Source: an uncultured Clostridia bacterium (lineage in GTDB: Bacteria > Bacillota > Clostridia > Christensenellales > Borkfalkiaceae). Taken from it: a stretch of 64,000 nucleotides of DNA. Position 1 is the stretch's first letter, and every line of letters begins with the position of its first letter. The stretch is taken from contig CAJFTM010000004.1 in assembly GCA_904419945.1 (NCBI GenBank), forward strand, positions 1 through 64,000. The letters are read 5' to 3'. Made by a program: the position numbers and the translations under genes. Shown here in pieces: positions 43,252 to 52,394 of the stretch. The notes under the pieces were generated by a model. The model did not search any database. It had not been told where the DNA came from and saw only the letters and a program-made list of their open reading frames with translations.

Positions 43252-45603
43252 ATGAACATTCGGCAAAAGCGCCGCGCGGCCTCCTGTGCGCTCGCGGCAG
43301 CGATGCTCCTCGCCTCTGCGCCGGCCATAACGGGCCTTGCGCGCGCCTCGGCGGCGGAGAACGACGTACACGTGTACGCAGACTGGAAATTTGAAGAGTC
43401 CTATGCGGAGGGCTCCCTCGCCGGCAACGACCTCGTCCTGCGCGACGAGAGCGGAAACGGCAACGACCTCGAACTGGTCGTATCGGACAACGGCGCGAGT
43501 GCGGCGGACTTCCTCGCCTTTGAAGATCTCTCCATGACGGGCGATGCCGGCAGCATGAAATTTATCGGACTGAAAGAAGAGGACCAGCAGCAGTTGGATT
43601 CCCTTTCGGGAGCGGAACGGGAAGCCTTTATCCTCAACGACATGGAATATGCCTACCTGCGCACGGCGGACGACGCCCCCATCAACCGCGAGACCTTTAC
43701 GGACGGGTATACCATTGAGATCGTATTCCGGATGCCGGAAGACTATGACGCATCGGACGCCTGGATGAATATCCTCGCCCGCGAGGGCAGCGGCGCACAG
43801 CTGGGCAGCGGCCAATGGGACTACGAAGGGCATCACGGCACCATGCAGGTCAACATCTCCAACTGCAAAGAGATCCAGTATATGACCCAGAACGGCACGA
43901 ACACCAAGTTCAACAGCACGCTTTGGGGCCTTTCGATGGACAACGGCGGCGCATGGTACCACATCGCCATCACCTGTGACGGCAACGGAGATGCGCTCAA
44001 AGCCTTCACCAATTCGGGCGAATCCTTCCGCAACTACACGGGAGGCGGCATGGACGGCATGTACGCCGCCGAAGACGGCGGCAACTTCCGCATCGGGGCG
44101 GTCATCTCCAACCACCTCTACCGCTGGGCAGACTCGCAGGAAAATGACCTGCTGACCAAACTGCTGCGCGGCAACATCCAGGAGATCCGCATCAGCGAGG
44201 GCGCGCTCGAACCCGAGCAGTGGCTGTTCGACCCGAAGCCGTATGTCGGTTCCTTCGGCAACAACGATCCGTACGAACTGCGCAGCGAAGACAACTATAC
44301 CTTCGCCTTCCTTCCCGACACGCAGAACACCATCAAATTCACGCCCGAAGTATCGGATACGGCGACACAGTGGCTGATCGACAACCGCGACGCGATCAAC
44401 CTGAAAGGGCTGATGCACGTGGGCGACCTCGTCGAAAACTGGGACAGCACGGAGCAATGGCAAAACGCCGAGGAGGCATTCCTCCCCTTAGCGCAGGCAG
44501 GCATCCCCGTCACCTTTGTGCCCGGCAACCACGACTTCAGCGGGAGCAACCTCGACAACTACAAGGCCTATTTCGGGGCCGGTTCCGCCTATGCGGACGC
44601 GATGAACGAATACGGCAACGAGCTGTATTTTGAAGCGGCGACCGATGCCGGTTCGCGCGGCGCGGGCAGCTATACCTTCGTCGATGCGGGCAGCTACCGC
44701 TATCTGCTCATCCAAATGATGTACGAGCCGAACGAGGCGGAGATCGAATGGCTGGACTGCGTACTGACGGCGTATCCCGAATATCCCGCCATCATCACTT
44801 CGCACAACATCTTCTCCTGCAGCGCTTCCCGACCGGATGAATGCGACCTGAACGAACAGGGCGAAAAGATCTGGAACGTGGCGAAGACGCACGACAACGT
44901 GTTCCTGATCACCGCAGGCCACAACCACGGTTCCGGATTCATCGACCTGACCAACGACTACGGCAACCCCGTCATCGGTATGCTGGTCGACTACCAGTTC
45001 AGCTACAACGGCGGCAATGCGTGGTACCGCTTCGTCGAAATGGACGAGGGGCAGAACGAGATCCATTTCTCCACGTTCTCCCCTTACGAGGCCTCCCGCA
45101 CGGAGGAAGAAAAGACGGGTTACTTCGACCTCAACTTTATGACGGGCTCCGGCAACGAGCGCACGTATGACTTCGATTTTGCCGACCGCTTCGGGTTCGC
45201 GATCAACGCCATTTCCGTCAGCGGGCCGGAAAAGACGGTTTACCGCGTGGGCGATGAACTCGACCTGAGCGGGATGACCGTGACCGCGCTCGCGCCCGAC
45301 TACACCCGCATCCTCACCCATTACGAGGTCTCGGATGTAGACATGAGCACGGCGGGCGCCAAGACGGTGACCGTTTCCTTCGGCGACAAGCAGGCAAGTT
45401 TCACCATCTTTGTAGAATCGAACGAGGCCGAAGCGGATGACCCGGCCGACGAAACGCCCGCTCCCGATCCGGACACGAACGAAGACCCCTCCGAACAGGG
45501 CGGATGCGGTTCGACCATCGCGGCAACGGGCGCGATCGGCGCGGCGGTTTTGCTCGCGGCGGGCGCAACGGCCCTGATCCTGCGCAAAAAGGCGCGCCGA
45601 TAA
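43252..45603 (+). CDS. Secreted metallophosphoesterase with LamG-like and Ig-like domains
   Basis: 783 residues from ATG 43252 (AAAAAGGAGAAC upstream). A signal peptide ends near ARASAAEN. Residues about 45-340 form a concanavalin/LamG-like domain (TIEIVFRMPEDY, WYHIAITCDG). A calcineurin-type phosphoesterase follows, about 350-610, with FLPDTQ, GLMHVGDLVENW, PGNHDF, TSHN and AGHNHGSG as metal ligands. A bacterial Ig-like domain (VYRVGDELDLSGMTVTAL) comes near 675-745. The tail is an acidic Pro/Asp linker, GGCGS, a hydrophobic helix and KKARR, so it is probably held at the membrane or wall. Substrate unknown. Confidence 0.9.
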   Translation: MNIRQKRRAASCALAAAMLLASAPAITGLARASAAENDVHVYADWKFEESYAEGSLAGNDLVLRDESGNGNDLELVVSDNGASAADFLAFEDLSMTGDAGSMKFIGLKEEDQQQLDSLSGAEREAFILNDMEYAYLRTADDAPINRETFTDGYTIEIVFRMPEDYDASDAWMNILAREGSGAQLGSGQWDYEGHHGTMQVNISNCKEIQYMTQNGTNTKFNSTLWGLSMDNGGAWYHIAITCDGNGDALKAFTNSGESFRNYTGGGMDGMYAAEDGGNFRIGAVISNHLYRWADSQENDLLTKLLRGNIQEIRISEGALEPEQWLFDPKPYVGSFGNNDPYELRSEDNYTFAFLPDTQNTIKFTPEVSDTATQWLIDNRDAINLKGLMHVGDLVENWDSTEQWQNAEEAFLPLAQAGIPVTFVPGNHDFSGSNLDNYKAYFGAGSAYADAMNEYGNELYFEAATDAGSRGAGSYTFVDAGSYRYLLIQMMYEPNEAEIEWLDCVLTAYPEYPAIITSHNIFSCSASRPDECDLNEQGEKIWNVAKTHDNVFLITAGHNHGSGFIDLTNDYGNPVIGMLVDYQFSYNGGNAWYRFVEMDEGQNEIHFSTFSPYEASRTEEEKTGYFDLNFMTGSGNERTYDFDFADRFGFAINAISVSGPEKTVYRVGDELDLSGMTVTALAPDYTRILTHYEVSDVDMSTAGAKTVTVSFGDKQASFTIFVESNEAEADDPADETPAPDPDTNEDPSEQGGCGSTIAATGAIGAAVLLAAGATALILRKKARR

Positions 45604-45652
45604 ATACATCGATCTCGGCGGGAGGACAGATACGGTCCTCCCGCTTTCCGGC

Positions 45653-45694
45653 AAAAAAGGGGCGGGGAGCCGAACGGCTCCCCGCCCCTTTTTT
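45653..45694. terminator. Bidirectional terminator between the phosphoesterase and HIT genes
   Basis: AAAAAA, stem GGGGCGGGGAGCC, loop GAAC-type, complement, TTTTTT. Shared by converging genes. A second weaker stem GCGGGAGGAC/GTCCTCCCGC lies at 45618-45644. Confidence 0.92.
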
Positions 45695-45699
45695 GCCGT

Positions 45700-46047
45700 T
45701 TACAGCATCTTTTCGCCCATCGGCGCCCCGCCGAGGAGGTGGATGTGCAGGTGGAACACCGTCTGCCCCGCATCTTTGCCCTGGTTGATAATGAGCCGAT
45801 ACCCGTCTTTCAGCCCCGCCGCCTGCGCGATGTGCGGGATGCGGACAAAGCACTTTTTGAGCAGCTCTGCCTGCGCCGCATCCATCTCGGCGAGGGTGGC
45901 GAAGTGCGACTTGGGCACCACCAGTACGTGAACGGGCGCCTGGGGATTGATGTCGCGGAAGGCGAGCAGATCCTCGTCTTCATACACCTTTTGCGAGGGG
46001 ATCTCCCCCGCGCAGATCTTGCAGAAAATACAGTTCGGATCCATCAT
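45700..46047 (-). CDS. hinT: HIT family protein (HinT-like nucleotide hydrolase)
   Basis: 115 residues. Zinc-type N-terminus CIFCKICAGE, then ETYEDEDLLAFRDINPQAP-like VYEDEDLLAFRDINPQAP, and the catalytic triad motif VFHLHIHLLGG (HxHxH). HinT enzymes hydrolyse purine nucleoside phosphoramidates. Starts at ATG 46047 (or the next ATG) after GGAGAAACC. Downstream of mtaB by 71 bases on the same strand. Confidence 0.94.
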   Translation of the reverse strand: MMDPNCIFCKICAGEIPSQKVYEDEDLLAFRDINPQAPVHVLVVPKSHFATLAEMDAAQAELLKKCFVRIPHIAQAAGLKDGYRLIINQGKDAGQTVFHLHIHLLGGAPMGEKML

Positions 46048-46118
46048 GGTTTCTCCTTTTGCGGCAACGCCGCTCTTTTCATTTCTTTATATATTTATTA
46101 TAAGGAAGAGCGCCGTCC

Positions 46119-47381
46119 TTACGGGCGCTCCGCCAAGAGCCCGTCGCGGAAGGGAGCCGCGGCGCGCACGCGCGCCTTTTTTTCCAAAACGCCCGGCACA
46201 TACAGGCGGATATAATTTTCCGAATAGCCGACGGTGTACTCCCCTTTCTGCTCCTCCGGCACGACGGTGAGCGCACGGCCGACATACCCTTCTTCGTACG
46301 CGCAGCGCAATCGCTCCGCCAGCGCGAGCAAGCGGTGCAGCCGCTCCTTTTTGACGGCGGGGGGAACATCCTGCATGCGCGCGGCGACGGTGCCCGTGCG
46401 GCGGCTGTACGGGAAGGCGTGGATGTGCGAAAAGCCGGCCCGTTCGGCGAGGGCACAGGTGGCGGCAAAATCCGCCTCCGTTTCCCCGGGGAAGCCCGCG
46501 ATGATGTCCGTCGTGACGGCGGCATCCGGGAAGAAGTTGCGCACGAGCGCGACGCGGGCGAGGAACTCTTCCCCCGTATAGTGACGGTTCATCTTTTTCA
46601 GGACGGCGTCCGAACCGCTCTGCAATGAAAGATGAAAATGCGGCGCAAACTCGCGCACCCGCGCCGCCGCTTCGAGCAGGCGGGGCGTGATGACGTTCGC
46701 CTCCAGCGAGCCGAGGCGGATGCGCGCGGGCGCCTCCCGGACGGCGAGCAGGAGATCGGCGAGATCCCTCTCTCCGTCGCGATAGGAGGAGACATCGATA
46801 CCGGTGATGACGACCTCTTCCGCCGGGGAAGAGAGGATCTCCGCCGCGGCGCTCTCGAGAGATCGGGAGCGGGTGCGGCCGCGCAGATAAGGGATGATGC
46901 AGTAGGAGCAAAAGTTGTTGCAGCCGTCCTGGATCTTGACGAAGGCGCGCGTCTTGGATGACTGCGGCGCGGGCAATTCGTCGTAAGCGGCGTCCGCCTC
47001 ATCCAGGCGGATGCCGGCAGCCGCCTCATCCAGGCGGATGCCGGCAGCCGCCTCGTCGAGCAGGGCGAGCAGATCGCCCTTGCGCCGCGCGCCGGTGACG
47101 AGAAAGACCCCCTCCTTTTCGGCAAACGCTTGGGGGGCGCGCTCTGCCGCACAGCCGCACACGGCGATGCGCGCCCGCGGCGCCGCCGCGCGGATGCGGG
47201 CGATCGCCTGGCGGGACTTTTTTTCCGCTTCGGCCGTAACGGCGCAGGTATTGAGGATATAGAGGTCGGCCGGTTCCAGCTCTTCCGAAACTTCCCACCC
47301 CCGCTCGCGCAGCGCGTGCGCGAGAGAAGCGCTCTCGCAATCGTTGACCTTGCAGCCCAATGTAAAGACGACGGCCTTCAT
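46119..47381 (-). CDS. mtaB: tRNA (N6-threonylcarbamoyladenosine37-C2)-methylthiotransferase MtaB
   Basis: 420 residues, MiaB-like radical SAM enzyme. The N-terminal UPF0004 domain has LGCKVNDCESA, ILNTCAVTAEAEKKSRQ and VCGCAAERAP, whose three Cys hold the auxiliary cluster. The radical SAM site is CNNFCSYCIIPYLRGRTRSR. The start MKAVVFTLGCKVN and RGRTRSR favour MtaB (ms2t6A) over MiaB. A duplicated 9-residue segment (DEAAAGIRL twice, about residues 112-129) lies in the linker. Overlaps rsmE by 4 bases. Confidence 0.93.
   Translation of the reverse strand: MKAVVFTLGCKVNDCESASLAHALRERGWEVSEELEPADLYILNTCAVTAEAEKKSRQAIARIRAAAPRARIAVCGCAAERAPQAFAEKEGVFLVTGARRKGDLLALLDEAAAGIRLDEAAAGIRLDEADAAYDELPAPQSSKTRAFVKIQDGCNNFCSYCIIPYLRGRTRSRSLESAAAEILSSPAEEVVITGIDVSSYRDGERDLADLLLAVREAPARIRLGSLEANVITPRLLEAAARVREFAPHFHLSLQSGSDAVLKKMNRHYTGEEFLARVALVRNFFPDAAVTTDIIAGFPGETEADFAATCALAERAGFSHIHAFPYSRRTGTVAARMQDVPPAVKKERLHRLLALAERLRCAYEEGYVGRALTVVPEEQKGEYTVGYSENYIRLYVPGVLEKKARVRAAAPFRDGLLAERP
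46996..47049 (-). repeat. Perfect 27-bp tandem duplication inside mtaB
   Basis: Bases 46996-47022 are repeated exactly at 47023-47049, and a third partial copy follows. The repeat is in frame and adds nine residues to a linker. Confidence 0.95.
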
Positions 47382-48094
47382 CCCAATTCTCCCAATAAAT
47401 AGGTGATCACGGCGGTGAAGGCGATGGCGGCCGTCTCCGCGCGCAAAATGCGCCTGCCGAGCGAAACGCCCGCAAACCCCATCGCGCGCGCCGCCGCAAA
47501 TTCATCCTCGGCAAAGCCGCCCTCGCTGCCTACGACCAGCGCGCAGCTGCCCGAGAGAGCCTTTAAGTCTGCCTCGCTCTCCTCGGCGAACTCGCAGGCA
47601 AACAGCTTGTTCGCATAGCCCGCGCACGCCTCCAATGCGGCGGAGAGAGACTCGAAATAGCGCACGGCGGGCACCGTGGCGCGGCGGCACTGCTGCGCGG
47701 CCTCGCGCGCGACGCGGCTCAGCCGCTCCACCTTCTTCTCGTTCATATAGGCGGCGCAAAAGCGGGAGGAGAACACGAAGATCTCCGCCACGCCCAGCTC
47801 CGTCGCCTTCTGCACGACCAACTCCGTCTTGTCCCCTTTGAGTGCGCCGATGCAAAGGCAGACGGGGACCCGGCTGTCCTTTTCGCACTCCCGCTCGGAG
47901 ACGACGCCGCACAGCAGGCTGCCCTTGTTCACGCGGTTGACGATGGCGGTATACTCCTTGCCGCTGCCGTCGAAGAGGACGATCTCGTCTCCCTCCTTCA
48001 GCCGCAGGACGCTGCGCGCGTGTGCATAGGCATCGCCCGTCAAAAGCGTCTCGCGGGAGATGTGTTCCACAAAAAATCGGCGGGTCGTGCTCAT
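47378..48094 (-). CDS. rsmE: 16S rRNA (uracil1498-N3)-methyltransferase RsmE
   Basis: 238 residues from ATG 48094, which follows AGGAGGACT. The N-terminal PUA-like domain (RRFFVEHIS, HARSVLRLKEGDEI) and the C-terminal SPOUT knot (LVVGSEGGFAEDEF, LGRRILRAETAAI) are both typical. Uses S-adenosylmethionine. Lies 44 bases after smc and overlaps mtaB. Confidence 0.95.
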   Translation of the reverse strand: MSTTRRFFVEHISRETLLTGDAYAHARSVLRLKEGDEIVLFDGSGKEYTAIVNRVNKGSLLCGVVSERECEKDSRVPVCLCIGALKGDKTELVVQKATELGVAEIFVFSSRFCAAYMNEKKVERLSRVAREAAQQCRRATVPAVRYFESLSAALEACAGYANKLFACEFAEESEADLKALSGSCALVVGSEGGFAEDEFAAARAMGFAGVSLGRRILRAETAAIAFTAVITYLLGELG

Positions 48095-48138
48095 AGTCCT
48101 CCTGCGGCGCACTTTCCGGCGCGCCGCCTTTTCTCCTC

Positions 48139-51100
48139 TCAGGCGACCGTATCGCCGCCCAGCTTGCTCTCCACCTCGGAGAGGCGGACGGATACGATCT
48201 TGGAGACGCCCTTTTCCTCCATCGTGACGCCGAACAGGCTGTCCGCCTGTTCCATGGTCGGCTTGCGGTGGGTGATGACGATAAACTGCGTCTCTTTGGC
48301 AAATTTTTTCAGGAAACGGGCAAATTTATCGACGTTCGCCTCGTCCAGCGCCGCCTCGATCTCGTCCAGCACGCAGAAGGGCATAGGCCGGAGCATGAGG
48401 ATGGCAAAGAGGATGGCGATGGCCGTCAGCGCCCGTTCGCCGCCCGAAAGCAGCGAGATCTTGGTCAGCTTTTTGCCGGGCGGGCAGGCGACGATCTCGA
48501 CGCCTGCGGAGAGAGGATCGTCCGTATCGGCATAATCCATCTGCAGCTCCGCCTGACCGCCGCCGAACAGCTCGCGGAAGAGCTTTTTGAAGTTCTCGTT
48601 GATACGATTGAAGCCGTCGTCAAACTGCTTCTGCATCTCCGCCTTCAGCTCCTCGAGCGCGGCGCCCGTGTCGTCGATGCCGCGCTGCACGTCGTCGCGC
48701 TGCGCGCACATCTCCTCGTACTGCGCGCGGAGCGCCTCGTACTCCTCGATGGCGTTGTGATTGATGGCGCCGAGGGAAGAGATCTCGCGGCGGAGGCGGT
48801 TGACGGCCGCCTGGCCCGCCTTCAGGTCGAAGGACTCGTCCTTATATGCGAGGCAGCTCTCGTACGTTTCGCCGTACTCCTCCGAGATGCGCTCCTGCAA
48901 ATTTTCCAGCTCGGAGTCGATCTTGGTGCGCTCGATCTCCTGCTTGTGCCGTTCCTCGGCGAGCGATTCGGCGCGCTCGCTGTGGGCGCGGGAATCGCGC
49001 AGGACGCCCTCGAGCTCCTCGTTGAGCGTCTCCTTGAAGCGGGTCTCTGCCTCCCTGCGCTCGCGCAGGCCGTTCAGCTCCTCCCGCTGCTCGGGCGTGA
49101 GCGCGGCCTGCTCTGCCTGCACTTCCAGTTCGGCGACGGCGGCGGCAAGATTTTCGGCATTCACCCTTGCCTCCTCCACGCGCGCCGTCAGTTCGCGGCG
49201 CTCCTTTTCCAAACGGTCGACGGCATCCCGGTCTGCGGCAGCGGCGGCGCGGTACTGTGCGATGTACACCTGCAGGGCGTTTAAGCGCAGGTTGCGCTGA
49301 CCCAGTTCCCCTTTCAGCCGGTCATATTCGCCGCGGCGGCGGTCCGATTCGCCCTGCGCGTCGCTGCGGCGGCGGGCGATCTCCTCTTCCCCTTCCGAAG
49401 AGGTCGTCACTTCGCTCTCCAATTCCTGCAAGCGGGCGTGCAGCAGGCCGACGGCCTCCTCCTGCGCCCGATGCGCCTCCTCGTTTTCCGCGATGCGGGC
49501 GGCGAGGGAATCGCGCTTTTCGAGGAGAGCGGCGCGGCGGCTCTTTGCCTCCTGGAAGCCCTCTCGCAGCGTCTCCAAGGCGGCGGACGCCCTGTCCCTC
49601 TTTTGCTCCGCCTCCGCCTTGGCAGCCGTCAGGGAAGCCTTCTCCTTTTCCGCGGCGGCAATGTCGGCGCGCGTCTCCTCGATGCGGCGCTCGTTGGCGA
49701 GAAAATTGCTGCCCCCCTCGCGGCGGGAGCCGCCCGTCATCGAACCGCTCGTGGAGATGACGTCGCCGTCCAGCGTGACGATGCGGAAGGCGTGCGGGTA
49801 CTTTTTTGCGATGGCCGTGGCCGCCGCGATAGTCTCGGCGATGAGGGTGTTGCCGATGAGATTGTAGACGACGTTGGAGTAATATTCGTCGTATCGCACC
49901 AATTCGGTGGCGAGGCCGACAGCTCCCGGCTCGCGCAGCGCGCGGCGGGTGTAATCCGTCTCATAGCGGGGCTTTAAGGATGCAACGGGGAGGAAGGTGA
50001 CCTGCCCGCCCTTGGTGCGCTTTAAGTGTTCGATGAGCAGGCGGGCATCCTCCGAAGTGGCGGTGACGACGTTCTGCATGGCGCCGCCGAACGCCGTCTC
50101 GATGGCGACCTCGTACTTTTCGTCGCAATGGACGATGTCCGCGATGACGCCCTTGATGCGCGCGGACAGCGACGGATTTTTGCGCGCCTCGCCCAACAGT
50201 TTTTTGACGGAAAACTTGTACCCCTCGAATTCGTCCTTGACGTTGCGGTAAAAGCGCTCGCGCTCGCGCAGGGACGCGATGCGCGCGTCGCAGCGGAACA
50301 GCTTTTCACTCAGCTCGTCCGCCGCGGCGGAAAGGGACGCGATCTCCCCCTCCTGTTCGGCGCGCGCCTGCGGTTCGCGCGCAACGTAGTCCTCCACCTC
50401 CGCCAGCCAGTCGCCGCACTCGGCGAGGGCTTTTTTGTCCGCTTCCAGTTCGGCGGCGCTCTTCTGTGCCTGTTCGGCCAGCTCTTTGAGGCGCTCCTCC
50501 GCCGCCTCTTTGCGGGCGGAAAGAGTGCCGATATTTTGACGGATCTCGGAAAGGTCCTCGATCGTATCGATGACGCTGCGCTGCGAAGCATCGGTCAGCG
50601 CCTCCGACTCGGACAGTTTGCCGCCCAACTCGGCGACCTCGGCGGAGAGAGTTTCGATCTCTCTGCGGCATTCCTCGATCTTTTTCTCCTGCTTTTCGGC
50701 GGATCTGCGGGCGCGCGCCGCTTCGGAAGCGATCGCCTCCAGCCGCTCGGCACCGCCGGAAACCGTCTTTTCGTCCGCTTCGCGCTGGCTGTTGCAGAAG
50801 GCGATGCGCTCGCGGATGACCTTTGCATCTCCCTCCTTTTTTTGCAGCTCGACGGTGATGCGCAGGATCTGTTCGTTCAGCTTTTGCAGCAGCGCGTCGC
50901 TGTCGGCGAGGCGCTGGCGGTCCTCGGTATATTTCGCTTCCAGCCGCTCCGACTCGGCGCGGCAGGCATCGATCTGCGCCTGAATGGCCGCGACGGCACC
51001 CGCGATGCGCTCGCGCGCAGAGGCCGCATTGTCGTGCTTGTATATGTAGAGGTTGATCTCCGACTGCTTGAGCTGCGCATACAGCTCGCGGTAGCGGCGG

Positions 51101-51738
51101 GTCTTTTCCGACTGACGCTCGAGCGGCGCCAGCATGTGCTCGACCTCGCCCATGCGCTGCAAGTAGATGTTGAGGTTGTTGTAAGAATTGGAGAGGCGGC
51201 GCTCGATCTCCTGCCGGCGCGCCTTAAAGAGGATGATGCCCGTCGCCTCTTCGAAAATGGCGCGGCGGTCCTCCGGCTTGGCGTTCATGATCTGCTCGAT
51301 CTTGCCCTGGCCGATGATGGAGTACCCCTCTTTGCCCAAACCGACGGCGTGCAGACGGTCGACGATGTCCTTCATGCGGCAGGGCTGCTTGTTGATGAGA
51401 TATTCGCTCTCGCCGCTGCGAAAGAGCCGGCGGGTCATCGCGACCTCGGCGTAGTCGAGGTCGGGGAACATCTTCGTCGAATTATCGAACGTGAGCGTGA
51501 CTTCGCAGAAAGACTGGCTCTTGCGGGTCTGCGTGCCGCCGAAAATGACGTCCTGCATGCTCGAACCGCGCATTGTCTTGGCGGACTGCTCGCCGAATAC
51601 CCAGCGGATGGCATCCGCCACGTTGCTCTTGCCGCAGCCGTTCGGCCCCACGATACAGGTGACGCCGTTATCGAATCGGATCTCCGTCTTGTCTGCGAAG
51701 GACTTGAATCCGTTGAGTTCTACCTTTTTAAAGTTCAT
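48139..51738 (-). CDS. smc: Chromosome segregation protein SMC
   Basis: 1199 residues. Walker A GPNGCGKSN at 31-39, long coiled coils, a hinge at about 500-660 (GVIADIVHCDEKYEVAIETA and GSMTGGS), second coiled coil, then the ABC signature LLSGGERALTAIA and Walker B PFCVLDEIEAALD. It compacts and separates chromosomes with ScpA and ScpB, which are not in this window. The start overlaps the rnc stop by 4 bases, as in the common rnc-smc order. Confidence 0.97.
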   Translation of the reverse strand: MNFKKVELNGFKSFADKTEIRFDNGVTCIVGPNGCGKSNVADAIRWVFGEQSAKTMRGSSMQDVIFGGTQTRKSQSFCEVTLTFDNSTKMFPDLDYAEVAMTRRLFRSGESEYLINKQPCRMKDIVDRLHAVGLGKEGYSIIGQGKIEQIMNAKPEDRRAIFEEATGIILFKARRQEIERRLSNSYNNLNIYLQRMGEVEHMLAPLERQSEKTRRYRELYAQLKQSEINLYIYKHDNAASARERIAGAVAAIQAQIDACRAESERLEAKYTEDRQRLADSDALLQKLNEQILRITVELQKKEGDAKVIRERIAFCNSQREADEKTVSGGAERLEAIASEAARARRSAEKQEKKIEECRREIETLSAEVAELGGKLSESEALTDASQRSVIDTIEDLSEIRQNIGTLSARKEAAEERLKELAEQAQKSAAELEADKKALAECGDWLAEVEDYVAREPQARAEQEGEIASLSAAADELSEKLFRCDARIASLRERERFYRNVKDEFEGYKFSVKKLLGEARKNPSLSARIKGVIADIVHCDEKYEVAIETAFGGAMQNVVTATSEDARLLIEHLKRTKGGQVTFLPVASLKPRYETDYTRRALREPGAVGLATELVRYDEYYSNVVYNLIGNTLIAETIAAATAIAKKYPHAFRIVTLDGDVISTSGSMTGGSRREGGSNFLANERRIEETRADIAAAEKEKASLTAAKAEAEQKRDRASAALETLREGFQEAKSRRAALLEKRDSLAARIAENEEAHRAQEEAVGLLHARLQELESEVTTSSEGEEEIARRRSDAQGESDRRRGEYDRLKGELGQRNLRLNALQVYIAQYRAAAAADRDAVDRLEKERRELTARVEEARVNAENLAAAVAELEVQAEQAALTPEQREELNGLRERREAETRFKETLNEELEGVLRDSRAHSERAESLAEERHKQEIERTKIDSELENLQERISEEYGETYESCLAYKDESFDLKAGQAAVNRLRREISSLGAINHNAIEEYEALRAQYEEMCAQRDDVQRGIDDTGAALEELKAEMQKQFDDGFNRINENFKKLFRELFGGGQAELQMDYADTDDPLSAGVEIVACPPGKKLTKISLLSGGERALTAIAILFAILMLRPMPFCVLDEIEAALDEANVDKFARFLKKFAKETQFIVITHRKPTMEQADSLFGVTMEEKGVSKIVSVRLSEVESKLGGDTVA

Positions 51739-52394
51739 TCTTCTCCTCCGGCACCCGCGCGCAGGCGGTCCAGCAGATTTTTGGCCGCCGCCTTCTGCGC
51801 GGCGCGCAAGCTGCCGCCCGTTCCGACAGCGCTCTCGCCGCCGCCCACGGCTCGGACGGTAAAGAGAGGGGCATGGACTTCCCCCTCGCGCGCGATGGTC
51901 TCATATGCGGCAGTGGGCAGGCCGCGCGCCTGCAGCCACTCCTGCAGATCTCCCTTATAATTCGGATCGCGGTCGGCTGCGACGGGCAGTTTTGCCCTTA
52001 CAAACGCGCGCGCCGCGCTCAATCCGCCGTCCAGGTAGATCCCCGCGACGAGCGCCTCAAACAAACTGGACACAGCCTTTTCGCCCGGGCCGACACCGGC
52101 AAAGCGCAAAAACACATCCAGCCCCGCCCGCCGCACGGCCTCTGCCAGCGGCGGCGCCGCCACATAGCGGATGCGCCGCGCCGTCATTTCCCCCTCGCTC
52201 GCGCCGCCCGCCGCATACAGTTCGTCCGTGACCAAAAAGCCGAGCACCGCATCGCCCAAAAATTCCAGCCGCTCGTTGCTCTCGCAGCCGTGCTCGGCCG
52301 CATAGGATGCGTGGGTAAAACAAGTTTCCAGCAGCGCCCGATCGGCAAAGGTATAGCCCAGCCTGCGCTCGGCCTCCGCCCAAAGGTCAGGCAT
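51735..52394 (-). CDS. rnc: Ribonuclease III
   Basis: 219 residues. The catalytic signature is NERLEFLGDAVLGFLV with the second acidic site FEALVAGIYLDGG; the dsRNA-binding domain follows (DLQEWLQARGLPTAAYETI). Processes rRNA precursors and structured RNAs. Overlaps the plsX stop by 8 bases. Confidence 0.96.
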   Translation of the reverse strand: MPDLWAEAERRLGYTFADRALLETCFTHASYAAEHGCESNERLEFLGDAVLGFLVTDELYAAGGASEGEMTARRIRYVAAPPLAEAVRRAGLDVFLRFAGVGPGEKAVSSLFEALVAGIYLDGGLSAARAFVRAKLPVAADRDPNYKGDLQEWLQARGLPTAAYETIAREGEVHAPLFTVRAVGGGESAVGTGGSLRAAQKAAAKNLLDRLRAGAGGEE

